From contig WBUQ01000001.1 of assembly GCA_008933635.1 (NCBI GenBank), forward strand, positions 124,001-188,000: a stretch of 64,000 nt of DNA. Direction: 5' to 3'. Position 1 is the first letter of the stretch, and each line of letters opens with the position of its first letter. The notes below the pieces were generated by a model. The model had not been told where the DNA came from. It saw only the letters and a program-made list of their open reading frames with translations, and ran no database searches. This stretch comes from Desulfobulbaceae bacterium (GTDB lineage: Bacteria > Desulfobacterota > Desulfobulbia > Desulfobulbales > Desulfocapsaceae). This document shows positions 49,798-60,346 of this stretch, one piece after another. Position numbers and translations under genes: made by a program.

Positions 49798-51876
49798 CTA
49801 TTGATTGGCCTGCATGTCATCGAGAAATTCCGATGGAAGATCTCCGCTTGTCACGAGTAGGTGATCCCGAGCACGTGTACAGGCAACATATAACAAATGC
49901 CGCTCTGTGTTGTAGATCTCCTCAAGATCTGTATTATCTGACACTGTCTCGATGCGTTCTTGCAAGGGAATGATTTCATCATCACATGCCATCACTACGA
50001 CCGCGCAGAATTCAAGACCTTTGGCGAGATGCATGGTTGAGATGGAGACATGATCAGCACGTGTTTCCACATGCTCATCTAGAATCACAGGGGAGAGACC
50101 AGCGGCAGTTACAGCCGCTTTCGCTCGCTCGATCTCTTTTTCAGATCTCACGAAGATGCCGATTTCATGTGGCTTGATACCTTTTGCAACATGGTCTAAA
50201 AGCCATTTGCTGACGGTTTCGATTTCATCTTTAGGGCTTGAATGAGCCTTGATAATCGGCTCTGGTCCGTTAAATGCTGAAACTGTGCCAAGGCGTTCTT
50301 CGACTACTCCGTCAACATCAGCCAATTCAGGATCTAAAAGGCGGTCAGCCTGCATTCTTATCTGATGAGACGTTCGGTAGTTTATCCTCAGTGACTTGGA
50401 CCGACCACGGATGTCTACTCCTAAAGATTTCCAGGAGAATGGCTGCTGAAAGATACGCTGGCCGAGATCACCGGCAAAAAAGAGTGCATCTTGACGTTTC
50501 TTGGTGAATACCGAAAGAAACCGCAGCTGTTGCACGCTGATGTCTTGTGCTTCATCTATGACGCAAAAGTCAAATGGAAGATTCTCAATCTCGCTATACC
50601 GGGTTGCCAGTGCGCTGAAGATTCCAGAATGAGTCACGAGGTCATCGGTTTGTAGGGCCGATTGAACCTGCTCGAAGATCGACCAGAGAGTTTTTCTCTG
50701 CTGCTCTGGCAGACGGGTTTTACGGCCTAAACGCGCAACATCTCGATATGCTTCCCAAGTATTGAGCTGCCAAGTATCAACAACCTGTTGCCATTCAGTT
50801 TCGAGAAAACGCTGGCTGAATCCACAGCCCTCAGTTTGAGCCGCAGCTTTTGCAAGTAACTGGCGGATTCTTTCATAAGAGACGAGCCGAGGTTTGCCGA
50901 ATTGAGCAGTATATAGCCTCAGAGCAAGAGCATCCATGGCATGAACGTCAATCCGTTCACCGAGTCGGGGTTCAGCTCCTATTAATCGCCGCAACTTTGT
51001 TCGCAGAGCATTGGCTAAAGCATCGGAAAAAGTTGTGAGCAGAATCCGACATTCGGGGTACTGTCGAGCAAGAAATACAGCACGATGGAGCGCAACAATG
51101 GTTTTTCCAGTACCTGCAGAACCGGAAACTCTTGCGGGACCATTGTATTCACGTTCGACCAATTGACGTTGAGCAGGATGGAGAAAGATAGTCCATTTCT
51201 CCCAAGGATATTCAAGAGCCTGCTGCAGCTCTTCAACATCCTTCATCACTCGGAATCGGCGCTGTGCATCGGGGTGATCAAACGGGCTCGTTCCAGGAAC
51301 GACCGGCGATGGCAACTGCGGTTTTACACCGACGGCAAGATTTAGAAGGGCTTCAGCCGCTTCTGCCGGAAGATGATCGACCAATTCGAGAATTGTATCC
51401 TCATCTGCAGCCAATACGTCGTTGATCCATTCTTCAGGAACGCCGTATCCCAAAAGAGTTTCCGCTGAATAGTAGGAGAAGAGCGCTGGTTTAATTGGCG
51501 GTTCATCTGCTGCCTCAACATATCTACGAACAACTACCTCTTCGATTCTTTCGCGGATCTCAACAAGCTGGGCAGCGCCGGTCTTTGGATGAATTTCAAG
51601 TTTGCGACGTTCGGCCCATTGATAAGCCTTGTCGTGGTGATCTACATAGCAAAGCAATAAGCTTGAGTCAGATTGGTGGACGATCATCCTGAGGTCACCA
51701 CTTACACGCACTGACCAAAAATTTCTGTCTTTGACGTTATCAAGACGATGGAATTTCATGCCGGGGTTGGCAGGATTGAGTTGCAGATCAAAGGCGGTTG
51801 TCTTTACGATCTTCTGCTCTTCGCTGGTCAGCCGAGTGAGGCTGGCTGTGAATGTGTCAGCTATACGGAAGTTCAT
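49798..51876 (-). CDS. UvrD/REP-like SF1 helicase with N-terminal RelE/ParE-fold-like domain
   Basis: N-term DNVKDRNFWSVRVSGDLRMIVHQSDSSLLLCYVDHHDKAYQWAERR; Walker A VSGSAGTGKTIVALHRAVFLA, CVIDEAQDIS, STMHLAKGLEFCAVVVMACDDE. Confidence 0.88.
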   Translation of the reverse strand: MNFRIADTFTASLTRLTSEEQKIVKTTAFDLQLNPANPGMKFHRLDNVKDRNFWSVRVSGDLRMIVHQSDSSLLLCYVDHHDKAYQWAERRKLEIHPKTGAAQLVEIRERIEEVVVRRYVEAADEPPIKPALFSYYSAETLLGYGVPEEWINDVLAADEDTILELVDHLPAEAAEALLNLAVGVKPQLPSPVVPGTSPFDHPDAQRRFRVMKDVEELQQALEYPWEKWTIFLHPAQRQLVEREYNGPARVSGSAGTGKTIVALHRAVFLARQYPECRILLTTFSDALANALRTKLRRLIGAEPRLGERIDVHAMDALALRLYTAQFGKPRLVSYERIRQLLAKAAAQTEGCGFSQRFLETEWQQVVDTWQLNTWEAYRDVARLGRKTRLPEQQRKTLWSIFEQVQSALQTDDLVTHSGIFSALATRYSEIENLPFDFCVIDEAQDISVQQLRFLSVFTKKRQDALFFAGDLGQRIFQQPFSWKSLGVDIRGRSKSLRINYRTSHQIRMQADRLLDPELADVDGVVEERLGTVSAFNGPEPIIKAHSSPKDEIETVSKWLLDHVAKGIKPHEIGIFVRSEKEIERAKAAVTAAGLSPVILDEHVETRADHVSISTMHLAKGLEFCAVVVMACDDEIIPLQERIETVSDNTDLEEIYNTERHLLYVACTRARDHLLVTSGDLPSEFLDDMQANQ

Positions 51877-51953
51877 TTCATTTCTTAAGTCACATCACTC
51901 ATAGTTGAGATGAGCATGCGGTAAGTTATTGATCAGAATCACGTTATTTAGAA

Positions 51954-54119
51954 CTATATTTCTATGTCACCCTCTTGCGAGGTTCCGTCACCATCTGAGG
52001 GATCTGTTGTGTTGGTTGCATTCTTCCCCTGCCAATCATCTGCTATAGGTTTCCAATCAGCAAGGCGATTAACCACATTCCCTTTGATGTCTACTTTTGT
52101 CCAAACGGCCCAAAAATCGGGATCATCTGAATAGGGCTGTTGGTGTTTGGGCAGATCATTCATCTTTACCAATACTGGCAGTTCTGAGGCCCAACCGAGA
52201 AGAATAGCATGTTGTGAAGGGAGCGATGGGAGTTCTCGCAGCAGGCCGCGAAGATTGTCTGGCACAAGTCGATGAACTAATTCCTGATCTCGATCGTTGC
52301 TGATGCGGTGTAATAGAAATGTATTACATTGGGAAAGAACCGTCGGCGAAAGCTCTGAAGGGCGTTGAGATGAAAGCACAAGGCCCAGACCAAATTTTCG
52401 CCCTTCGCGCGCAATACGTTCGAAAACTTGGCAGCAAACTGTTGCGGCATCGTAGTTTTCAATATCATCTTTGTATCGTTTTATAAAAGTATGCGCCTCT
52501 TCCATCACCAACACTGTTGGTAACACTTCTCCATTCAATTTCCGGTAGCGTTGCAGTGCCTCAAAAATCATTCGTGCTGTAACTGCTGTCAGTACATGCA
52601 CGACCTCCGTAGGCACAAGTGATAGATCGAGGATCGCAACGGGGCTTTCCACCTCCTCGTTTCCTCCTATATAATCTTTTAGCCATCCCTCAAGAGTAAT
52701 TTCTTCGCAATCGCCAACAACAGAGTTGATTTTTGCATCGGAAAGAAATGTTCGAATTCGTGAAATAAGAAAATCGAGGAACTGGCTGACGTTCTCCTGT
52801 TCAGAAAGAATCTGTAAATGATCTGCTAAATCAGAACCACTGAATGGAAGGGGAACATTTTCGTCAGGACCTTGTTGATAAATAATGCCCCCGAGAGTTT
52901 CTAAAGATACTTTAATGGCTTTGAGTATCGGGTGAACATGGCTCTCTGTAAAAGCACGGTAGTAAACGATATTTTTTCCATTTTTTTGGAATTCGTTGAT
53001 GGTGGCCTCAAGCGCTTGTTCAATAGCATCCTGAATTTCGATAAGTTTATTATCTGGATATAAAGTTTTTTTATTTTCCAAGTCATCGAGGTGAGCTTTT
53101 AACCTAAATCCGAATTTGTTTTCATCCGTTTTGATAGATCCTGAATTATAATCCCGCTGAATAGAGATTAGGGTTGAAGAGAGGTATCGACGTAAAGATA
53201 GCTTTTTCTCCTCTTCCGTCGGCTCTTCAACACCAATCCGACCGGCTTTGACTTCCCTCAATGCCCGTTTGAGTAACGGCCTTTGCGTCTTAGCACTTGC
53301 TTGCGTAAACGAGCACCACTCCTCACTATTCCAGAACCACAACGGAACATGCAGTGCAAACGATCCTTCTTCAGGATTTATTTTGAAAACTCTTGTCTTC
53401 TGGCCAGAATCATTATTGTTGAAGGCCCGTGAATACTCCCCATTCGGATCTAGGACGATGAATCTAGCATTGGGGCGACTGGATTGCTGGTCATTGCTCT
53501 GGAGTTTTGACTGTGCGGCTTCAATTGACCAACGAATGATTCCAGCTACAGAACATGATTTTCCACTTCCGGTATTTCCAAGAACAGCGAAATGTCTCCC
53601 AAACAAACGATCAGGATCGATTGAAACCTCAGCATCTGCGGCGAGAGGGCTTTTGCCAATGCGAACGCGCCTGCGCTCTCCTGACTCAACGATGGAACGC
53701 AGTTGCTGTTCTGTAGGCAGGAAAACGGCTGCGCCGACCGACGGTAATGCGTCGGCTCCACGCCGAAAAGTGTATGCCTCAACTGGGCCTGCCTTCTTTC
53801 GCAGTGTACCAATCGGATTCAGGCTCATCTTGCGCAACGGGTATGGTAAATCGACAAGTCCGAAATCCTGGACCCCACGACGCTTGGGGAATGCAGATCT
53901 CTCTATAGTCAGCCATTCAATTTGACCAACAAGATAACCGTCATCGACTGGCAAAAGCACATAACCGTTTACGCGAGGGAAGGGGCGCACACCACCTGCG
54001 TTGAGAGCTACTGATTCCGGTGCCTCAATGTTTAACAGTACTTTCACCTCGTCTGGTGAAATAAAATCAACAGTACCGACCCGTAGACTCTCTGCATGTA
54101 TGAAGGGTGTTTGACTCAT
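51954..54119 (-). CDS. HerA-like ATPase (DUF87-type)
   Basis: FAVLGNTGSGKSCSVAGIIRWSIE, LVMEEAHTFI, SQRPSELSPTVLSQCNTFLLHRISNDRDQ. Confidence 0.9.
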   Translation of the reverse strand: MSQTPFIHAESLRVGTVDFISPDEVKVLLNIEAPESVALNAGGVRPFPRVNGYVLLPVDDGYLVGQIEWLTIERSAFPKRRGVQDFGLVDLPYPLRKMSLNPIGTLRKKAGPVEAYTFRRGADALPSVGAAVFLPTEQQLRSIVESGERRRVRIGKSPLAADAEVSIDPDRLFGRHFAVLGNTGSGKSCSVAGIIRWSIEAAQSKLQSNDQQSSRPNARFIVLDPNGEYSRAFNNNDSGQKTRVFKINPEEGSFALHVPLWFWNSEEWCSFTQASAKTQRPLLKRALREVKAGRIGVEEPTEEEKKLSLRRYLSSTLISIQRDYNSGSIKTDENKFGFRLKAHLDDLENKKTLYPDNKLIEIQDAIEQALEATINEFQKNGKNIVYYRAFTESHVHPILKAIKVSLETLGGIIYQQGPDENVPLPFSGSDLADHLQILSEQENVSQFLDFLISRIRTFLSDAKINSVVGDCEEITLEGWLKDYIGGNEEVESPVAILDLSLVPTEVVHVLTAVTARMIFEALQRYRKLNGEVLPTVLVMEEAHTFIKRYKDDIENYDAATVCCQVFERIAREGRKFGLGLVLSSQRPSELSPTVLSQCNTFLLHRISNDRDQELVHRLVPDNLRGLLRELPSLPSQHAILLGWASELPVLVKMNDLPKHQQPYSDDPDFWAVWTKVDIKGNVVNRLADWKPIADDWQGKNATNTTDPSDGDGTSQEGDIEI

Positions 54120-55546
54120 ATCTCGTCTTCTGCTTGAGTTGTTGGAGCCGCGATCGTATGCTGCTTCTCATCTTGATTCGTACCCCAACGTGACTTTAGC
54201 AATTCGGCCATACGGAATGTTGTTCTATCGATTGCGGGCTTTGGTAAATAATTATCAATCAGAGATTGAAATCCACCAACATGATCACCGATCAACAGGC
54301 TGATTTGGGCATGCCTTCCAATTTTTTCATACGCTCCTATTATCCGGCCTAGAGGATCATCGTAAGATATAACAACAAGATGGGTGGACGGGATAGTGAG
54401 CATGTCTTCAATGATGCGGTTAATATGCTCATCCCCAAAACTGTATCCGAATGCAATCAGAGTATGGTTAGGACGGCAGGCTGCTGCCGCGAAATCCCGG
54501 AAGAGTTCTACGTAAGGATAGAGAGCCGTTTCTCTGTCTTTAGCCGCGTTGGGATAAACCATCAGCCTCATCGCGTCTGTTTTTGCTGAACCAAAGCTTT
54601 TAAGATATTGATTTATGCCGGTTGCCCCGAAGGGCACACCAGCACGACGAATATTCCGATTGTATTCTACCCAATCCAACGAGCCGTGCAATTTAGTAAA
54701 GCGTGCCACGCCTTCCAAATATCGAGGCTCACCGCGAATCCCTGGTGGGTTGTAATGCATATCTAAATCAAGCCTAGAGGAACGGAAAATGGGAGCCAGA
54801 GAACCAACAAAACGATCCAGTAAGTGCATGCCAGAGGCTTCTGCTCCAGCCTCGATAAAGCGATCATAGTTAGTGGTGAAAATATTCAGACGGTCACGGG
54901 TGCCGGTACGGCTGGCAAAGCTCATTAAAAAACTAACAAGATAGTTAAAGGCCAGTTCACGATTTTCGTCCGTGGCTTCGATGACACCTTGTTCACCAAG
55001 GAGGATGTCATTTGCGAAGGTTGCAAGTACATCAGTTAATTTCAATCGCAATGCACTTGCTCGTTTTGCTGCATCTTTATCCTTTAAGGAAAGAATTTCC
55101 AAACCTCGGAGAAGCTCGTTCGCAGCACGAATTTGGTCTTCAATGTTGCCATCTCCTCGCCCGGTAATATTTGCTGATCGCGCGGCTTCTGCGTTGATCA
55201 CATCATTTTCATCACCAAAATCTCCCTTCCCCATACCTGGAAGCATTTTTCCGGTCCCGAGGCGATGGACCGCGTGGGATAAGCCCGAACCTAATAACAA
55301 CGAAAGGTGTTCAGACTGACATAACGCTGTCAGCCAGGGTTCGATACGCGGCCGAAGCTTATCAGGGCCAAAAGTTTCTCCAGATTTTGCCCAAGAGCAA
55401 CCTGAAGCCTCTAAGAGCTTAAACTCGGGTGCTTCAGAGTCTTGAGGTTCTTTAATTGATGTGAATAAGACCGGTTTGTGGTCATCTCTGCATTTCAGAA
55501 TATTTTTGACTATAATTTTGCTTTCTTCGGCTGAATTATTAATCAT
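54116..55546 (-). CDS. SIR2-family protein
   Basis: LSLLLGSGLS, NIFTTNYDRFIE, RFTKLHGSLDW, LIAFGYSFGDEHINRII. Confidence 0.88.
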   Translation of the reverse strand: MINNSAEESKIIVKNILKCRDDHKPVLFTSIKEPQDSEAPEFKLLEASGCSWAKSGETFGPDKLRPRIEPWLTALCQSEHLSLLLGSGLSHAVHRLGTGKMLPGMGKGDFGDENDVINAEAARSANITGRGDGNIEDQIRAANELLRGLEILSLKDKDAAKRASALRLKLTDVLATFANDILLGEQGVIEATDENRELAFNYLVSFLMSFASRTGTRDRLNIFTTNYDRFIEAGAEASGMHLLDRFVGSLAPIFRSSRLDLDMHYNPPGIRGEPRYLEGVARFTKLHGSLDWVEYNRNIRRAGVPFGATGINQYLKSFGSAKTDAMRLMVYPNAAKDRETALYPYVELFRDFAAAACRPNHTLIAFGYSFGDEHINRIIEDMLTIPSTHLVVISYDDPLGRIIGAYEKIGRHAQISLLIGDHVGGFQSLIDNYLPKPAIDRTTFRMAELLKSRWGTNQDEKQHTIAAPTTQAEDEI

Positions 55547-58350
55547 TTGATCCCCCTGTCGACTCGAAAAACCTTCATGACCTCATCACCCAGGTGATTG
55601 ATAACTTTCACCGCGATTCGTCCGGTTTCCGGTTTGTCAAAAGGTCGTGAGGTATCGCTATTGAGTGTGGCCCAAGCGTCTTCGTCAATCTCTGCCTTGA
55701 GAGTAGTCTTGAGGGATTTATACGGGTCATTGGCACCGAGAAAGTAGGCGTGGCGGACGAAAAAACTTTCCTCATTGTAGTCGGTGTCAATGAACCAACA
55801 GGCGATACCGTCAGGACCGTCGCTGCGAACTTCACCGGTATTAGGATGGAAAACGTCCACACCGTTGACTTTGACCTGGATTTGGTTATTTCCTGCCTCG
55901 ATGATATCGATATCCGGCTCACCGAAAATGACAAAGAGATTACCTTTGCCGGTATTCTTGAGATCGTCAGCCATATGTAGGTCGGCATTCATCCGAGCTT
56001 TGAGGACAGGGATGCGGCCGAGGTGATCGAACTCTGAGGAATGGGCATCGTAGTTGAAGGCGCAGGCAATTAAAACATCGAAACCGGCATCACCGGCCTC
56101 ACGGGCGGCGGACACGAGGTCTGGGCGGGAGACCGTACCAAATTCCGGGCCGATAAAGATTGCTGCACGTTTCTCATTGAGAGATTCGCCTTCTCCTTCC
56201 ATATATCGTCCTTCAGCACAGACTAGGTCTCCAGGCCAGGGAATAAGCGCAGTGAAGTTGATTTTATCTTCTTTATGTGCCTGCTGGACACCGGCGGTTT
56301 TCAAATTTTCAAGGATCATCGTGACAAAATCCCGTTCACCGCCGTAACCGTAATCAGCTTTAGGTTCCGCTAGAGGGTCTATCAGTTCGTCATCCACACC
56401 CACAGCCAAAACTCGGTGGGGAGAAAGGCTCTCGACGGTAAAGGGACCAGCAACGCGAACCTTATTTCTATTTTCATAGGGTTTGTCGTAAAGATACTCA
56501 AAATCGGCCTTGGCAGCGATTGAGGCATCAATTTCCTTTTGCCGAGTGATTCGGGTATGCCACCACTGGATGTGTAAATCTTTAGCCAGCTCAGACCAAC
56601 TGTCTTCTTTTTCGCGTGGGATTTCCCATTCCTGACAATTTTTCCCGGTTGCGGTATTCAAGGATTCACGCAAGGGTTCCAAAATATTTTGCCATTTCTC
56701 CCAAATAACATCGATTTCCCCATTGTTAGCAATGGACTTGAGGGTGATGTGTGGTACGCGCTCACAGACGAATCCGTGAGCGATATTACCTCGGGTTGGT
56801 TGGCTTGAGAGAGTTTTGCCTGCAACCTCAGCCTCTTTTTTTTGGCCTTCTGGTGAGTCAGAGAGGAGGTAGTACGGATAACGAGCACCCATTATCCGGG
56901 CACGGGCTAATGCCAGTGCCACACGTGAAGTATCAACAGTTATCCACCGACGGCCCCATTGCTCAGCGACATAGGCAGTGGTGCCTGACCCGCATGTGGG
57001 ATCGAGAACAAGGTCGCCTGGATCGGTGGTCATCAATAGGCATCGTTCGATCACCTTCAAGTTCGTTTGGACGACATATAATTTGTCGTCAGTAAAACTA
57101 CCTGTGATTGTATCCGTCCAAATATTTCCGAATTCTTGGATAGGAAAATCGTCGGAAAATTTACGGTATTGGATGCTTTTTCTAGCTACGTGTATACGAC
57201 CAGCACGAGAAAGTCTTTGCATTCCTTGAGGGTAGCTAGCTTTCCAATGGTCACTGGTTTTTGTCGTGTAAATTATTCCATCATGATTAAAAGGTTGTTT
57301 GTCAGCAGCAGAACCTTGAGAGCGGAGATCGGTCGGTTTATATAGGCGAAAATTTTCAGGAATGGATATTCCACCCCTTTTCTCGGCCGCGGAAACCCCC
57401 CTGTATTCGCCACGGGGGCCGAGTATCCATGTTGCATGGATGTTTCCAGGAGATTGTTCATGTCGAGAGAAAACCTTTCGAACTTTCACAAAATTTTTGC
57501 GTTTTGCATACCATAATAGATAATTCCCAAGTGTAGAGATGGTCTTTGTTTCATAATATGAGGTGGTCTGAAATGTGATACAGCTAATGAAATTATCATC
57601 ACCAAACACCTCATCCATCACCGACCGTACCCGGTGCACATTTTCTTCGCCGATTTGCACAAAGATTGAACCCGAATCGGTTAACAGATCCCGAGCAACC
57701 GTTAACCGATCTCGCAAATATGTTAGGTATGAATGAATCCCATCCCGCCAAGTGTCTCGAAACGCTTTGACTTGCTCAGGTTCGCGAGTAATGTGGGCTA
57801 CGTTACCGTCCTTGACTTCAAGGCTAGTAGTGGACCACTGGAAATTCGAGTTGAACTTTATCCCATATGGAGGATCGAAATAAATACACTGGACCTTGCC
57901 GCGCAAACCCTCACGTTCCGCCAACGAAGCCATGACCTGCAGAGAGTCACCGAGGATCATGCGGTTGGTCCAATTCTGTTCATGCTTGTAAAACTCTGTT
58001 CTGTCCGCATCCTGGGGGATGCCGTTGAAGTCTGCAAAGAGATCCATCTGTTTGGGTTTTCCGGCCTGGGTCTCTTTGAGAAGATCATCAATCAGGACCT
58101 TAGGATGGACTTTTTCCTGGATATAAAGTGGTGGAGCATAGACTATCAGATCGGACCAGTCTTGCTCATCCTTGCCACGCCATACCAGCTGTGGATCAAG
58201 GTCGCGGTTGCGGCGGTCGTATGCCATACGGATCGGATCTTTTATCCTATCATCTATTACGGATTGATATTCGGCAGTAGGGATATTTTTACGAGTCGAT
58301 TCTTCGTGCGTAAGAGTCTCGACGGTCAATGCCGTTTGTTTCTTTGCCAT
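55543..58350 (-). CDS. Type III-like (beta-class) DNA methyltransferase
   Basis: CIYFDPPYGIKFNS motif, LVLDPTCGSGTTAYVAEQWGRRWITVD motif. Confidence 0.9.
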   Translation of the reverse strand: MAKKQTALTVETLTHEESTRKNIPTAEYQSVIDDRIKDPIRMAYDRRNRDLDPQLVWRGKDEQDWSDLIVYAPPLYIQEKVHPKVLIDDLLKETQAGKPKQMDLFADFNGIPQDADRTEFYKHEQNWTNRMILGDSLQVMASLAEREGLRGKVQCIYFDPPYGIKFNSNFQWSTTSLEVKDGNVAHITREPEQVKAFRDTWRDGIHSYLTYLRDRLTVARDLLTDSGSIFVQIGEENVHRVRSVMDEVFGDDNFISCITFQTTSYYETKTISTLGNYLLWYAKRKNFVKVRKVFSRHEQSPGNIHATWILGPRGEYRGVSAAEKRGGISIPENFRLYKPTDLRSQGSAADKQPFNHDGIIYTTKTSDHWKASYPQGMQRLSRAGRIHVARKSIQYRKFSDDFPIQEFGNIWTDTITGSFTDDKLYVVQTNLKVIERCLLMTTDPGDLVLDPTCGSGTTAYVAEQWGRRWITVDTSRVALALARARIMGARYPYYLLSDSPEGQKKEAEVAGKTLSSQPTRGNIAHGFVCERVPHITLKSIANNGEIDVIWEKWQNILEPLRESLNTATGKNCQEWEIPREKEDSWSELAKDLHIQWWHTRITRQKEIDASIAAKADFEYLYDKPYENRNKVRVAGPFTVESLSPHRVLAVGVDDELIDPLAEPKADYGYGGERDFVTMILENLKTAGVQQAHKEDKINFTALIPWPGDLVCAEGRYMEGEGESLNEKRAAIFIGPEFGTVSRPDLVSAAREAGDAGFDVLIACAFNYDAHSSEFDHLGRIPVLKARMNADLHMADDLKNTGKGNLFVIFGEPDIDIIEAGNNQIQVKVNGVDVFHPNTGEVRSDGPDGIACWFIDTDYNEESFFVRHAYFLGANDPYKSLKTTLKAEIDEDAWATLNSDTSRPFDKPETGRIAVKVINHLGDEVMKVFRVDRGIK

Positions 58351-58413
58351 GAACTATATCCTCATATCACCTGTTGAAAAATTGCTACTTCTATATATTC
58401 CATTAAGGGATAT

Positions 58414-59739
58414 CACTAGTGTCCCAACGTTTAATCGAATAAATGCAACTGCTTACGAAGACCATCGGGTGTGGTTATGTATTCTTCTTTTGTAAGTACT
58501 TGTAATAAGGGCACTCGTTCGAAAATGGTGACGCTCAAAACCTGTAGAATTGTGTAGAGGCTGGCCTCGATTTTCATCCGCTTCTTCATGATCGCAACGA
58601 GCAGATAAACTGAAACGGCTATCCAAATCTGGGACTTGACGGCATTTTCCGAAGTTCCGTAAAAGCTCTTTATACGTAGATTCTGCTTGATCCATTTGAA
58701 AAAGAGCTCTACTTGCCAACGATTTCGGTACAATTCGGTGATGGTTATGGCAGGAAGAGAAAAGTTGTTGGTCAAGAACACCAGCGTCTTGTCGGTCTTG
58801 ACATCGTAATACTTCACCCGGCGCAATTTGTTTGGGTAATTCTTGCTTTGGTAGAACCCGGTGAGCATGATTGATTGGTCGCAAATCAAACCGGTGGTCC
58901 GGTCTATCTGGTGAGAGTAGATTCGGCGATATTTGAGGTTGGACTTGGAACGGATTACGAAGAATGCGCTGTGGGTTGAGATTGTATGCAACCGAGTAAA
59001 ATCCAAATATCCTCGATCCATAACGTAGAACGCCCCTGCTTCCAGAGGAAGGATGTCCAAGGTATTGACTTCGTGCAGTTTGCCGTCGGAGATATGGATG
59101 AAGGTTGGTATGTTGCCCCGCAGATCGAGCAGAGTGTGCAGTTTTATGGCGCCTTTGTTTCTGCGGAATTTGGCCCATGGGAACATTGAAAGACAAAGAT
59201 CGATAGTTGTGGCATCCAGGGCATAGACTGTATTTTCCAGTTCCAAGGCAAAACCATCGCCCGCATACATTTTCCTGGCGGTTTGGATGAGAGAGTGAGC
59301 AAGATCGGCGTAGATACGCCAGTCTCGAACTTTGTTGGCATTGGCCAAATTGTTGCGAGAAGCGGAAGAGCGAATTCCCATATGATAGAGCTTGTTTTTC
59401 TGAGCTTGAAGGCAGGCTTCGATATCTCTCAGGCTCTCGCGATAGGTGAGTTGAGCAAAGGCCATGCAAAAATACTGATCGAGGCAAGTGAATTCTTTGA
59501 CCTTGAAATTGCCCTGGTATCGTTCCACGCATTTGTGAAAGACGTGGAGGGGCAGATGCTCCATTATTTGAGAGAAGATAATTTTCCCGCTGAACATATT
59601 CCAGTCCTCCACGTTGTGTTACGCGCAGATGACTGGTGTTACGGAAATATTTCAAGTCGTTAAATGGCATTATGGACGGTATTCCTCTGATATTTATGAA
59701 GTTATCATTTTTTGGATCAACAACGTTGGGACACTAGTG
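58414..59739 (-). mobile_element. IS4-type insertion sequence, 1326 bp, 9-bp target duplication AAGGGATAT
   Basis: Termini CACTAGTGTCCCAACGTT / AACGTTGGGACACTAGTG; AAGGGATAT at 58405-58413 and 59740-59748. Confidence 0.95.
58431..59612 (-). CDS. IS4-family transposase
   Basis: YALDATTIDLCLSMFPWAKFRRNKGAIKLHTLLDLRG; YVMDRGYLDF; YRNRWQVELFFKWIKQNLRIKSFYGTSENAV (YREN-like). Confidence 0.93.
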   Translation of the reverse strand: MEDWNMFSGKIIFSQIMEHLPLHVFHKCVERYQGNFKVKEFTCLDQYFCMAFAQLTYRESLRDIEACLQAQKNKLYHMGIRSSASRNNLANANKVRDWRIYADLAHSLIQTARKMYAGDGFALELENTVYALDATTIDLCLSMFPWAKFRRNKGAIKLHTLLDLRGNIPTFIHISDGKLHEVNTLDILPLEAGAFYVMDRGYLDFTRLHTISTHSAFFVIRSKSNLKYRRIYSHQIDRTTGLICDQSIMLTGFYQSKNYPNKLRRVKYYDVKTDKTLVFLTNNFSLPAITITELYRNRWQVELFFKWIKQNLRIKSFYGTSENAVKSQIWIAVSVYLLVAIMKKRMKIEASLYTILQVLSVTIFERVPLLQVLTKEEYITTPDGLRKQLHLFD

Positions 59740-60346
59740 AAGGGATATATAAATTGCAGCCGATGTGACCGACTTCAAGATCTTCTCCCGAAGAATGCTT
59801 GTGGATCGAAATAAACGACCATTTAAGAATATGATCTCGAGTATTGTTCTGTTGATTCATCGGCAAGTCACTGTCCATCACGTTTCGAATTTTTCTTACC
59901 AGTTCAGCAATGTCCTTCTTCCGCACGTATGAAATAAGTAACCCACGTCCTTCGTTGCCTGTGGAATATCTTCCGATTAGCTGTTCCAATCCTTTTAGGT
60001 GATACTCTGGCCCATTATAGATTTTTGCTTCGCCGAGTTTTACCCGTGGCGGGGTACAATAAAGGGCTTCTATTGTTATATCGACATGACCGTTTGAGTG
60101 ACTTTCCTGGGTCACAGTCAATCCCGGTATTCTCAGAAAACCAACAAGAGCTGCTGTAAGTCCATTCTCGTCTAAATATTTGAAATTTTTACTATTCTTT
60201 TGGAGATGATTAACTGCTTGCCCAAGAAGTGTATCAAAAGCAGATTCAAAATCTTCAGAATTATTCGCCGTCATAAGATCAAGGAATTCTGGAGACTTCT
60301 TTCTTATGATTTCTACTAGATATTTTATATCGTTCTTGTCACTCAA
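59717..60346 (-). CDS. Small PD-(D/E)xK-like protein (TTG start); last codons contributed by the IS
   Basis: GHVDITIEALYCTPPRVKLGEAKIYNGPEYHLKGLEQLIGRYS (D...ExK); overlaps upstream gene stop by TTGA. Confidence 0.65.
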   Translation of the reverse strand: MSDKNDIKYLVEIIRKKSPEFLDLMTANNSEDFESAFDTLLGQAVNHLQKNSKNFKYLDENGLTAALVGFLRIPGLTVTQESHSNGHVDITIEALYCTPPRVKLGEAKIYNGPEYHLKGLEQLIGRYSTGNEGRGLLISYVRKKDIAELVRKIRNVMDSDLPMNQQNNTRDHILKWSFISIHKHSSGEDLEVGHIGCNLYIPSLVSQRC

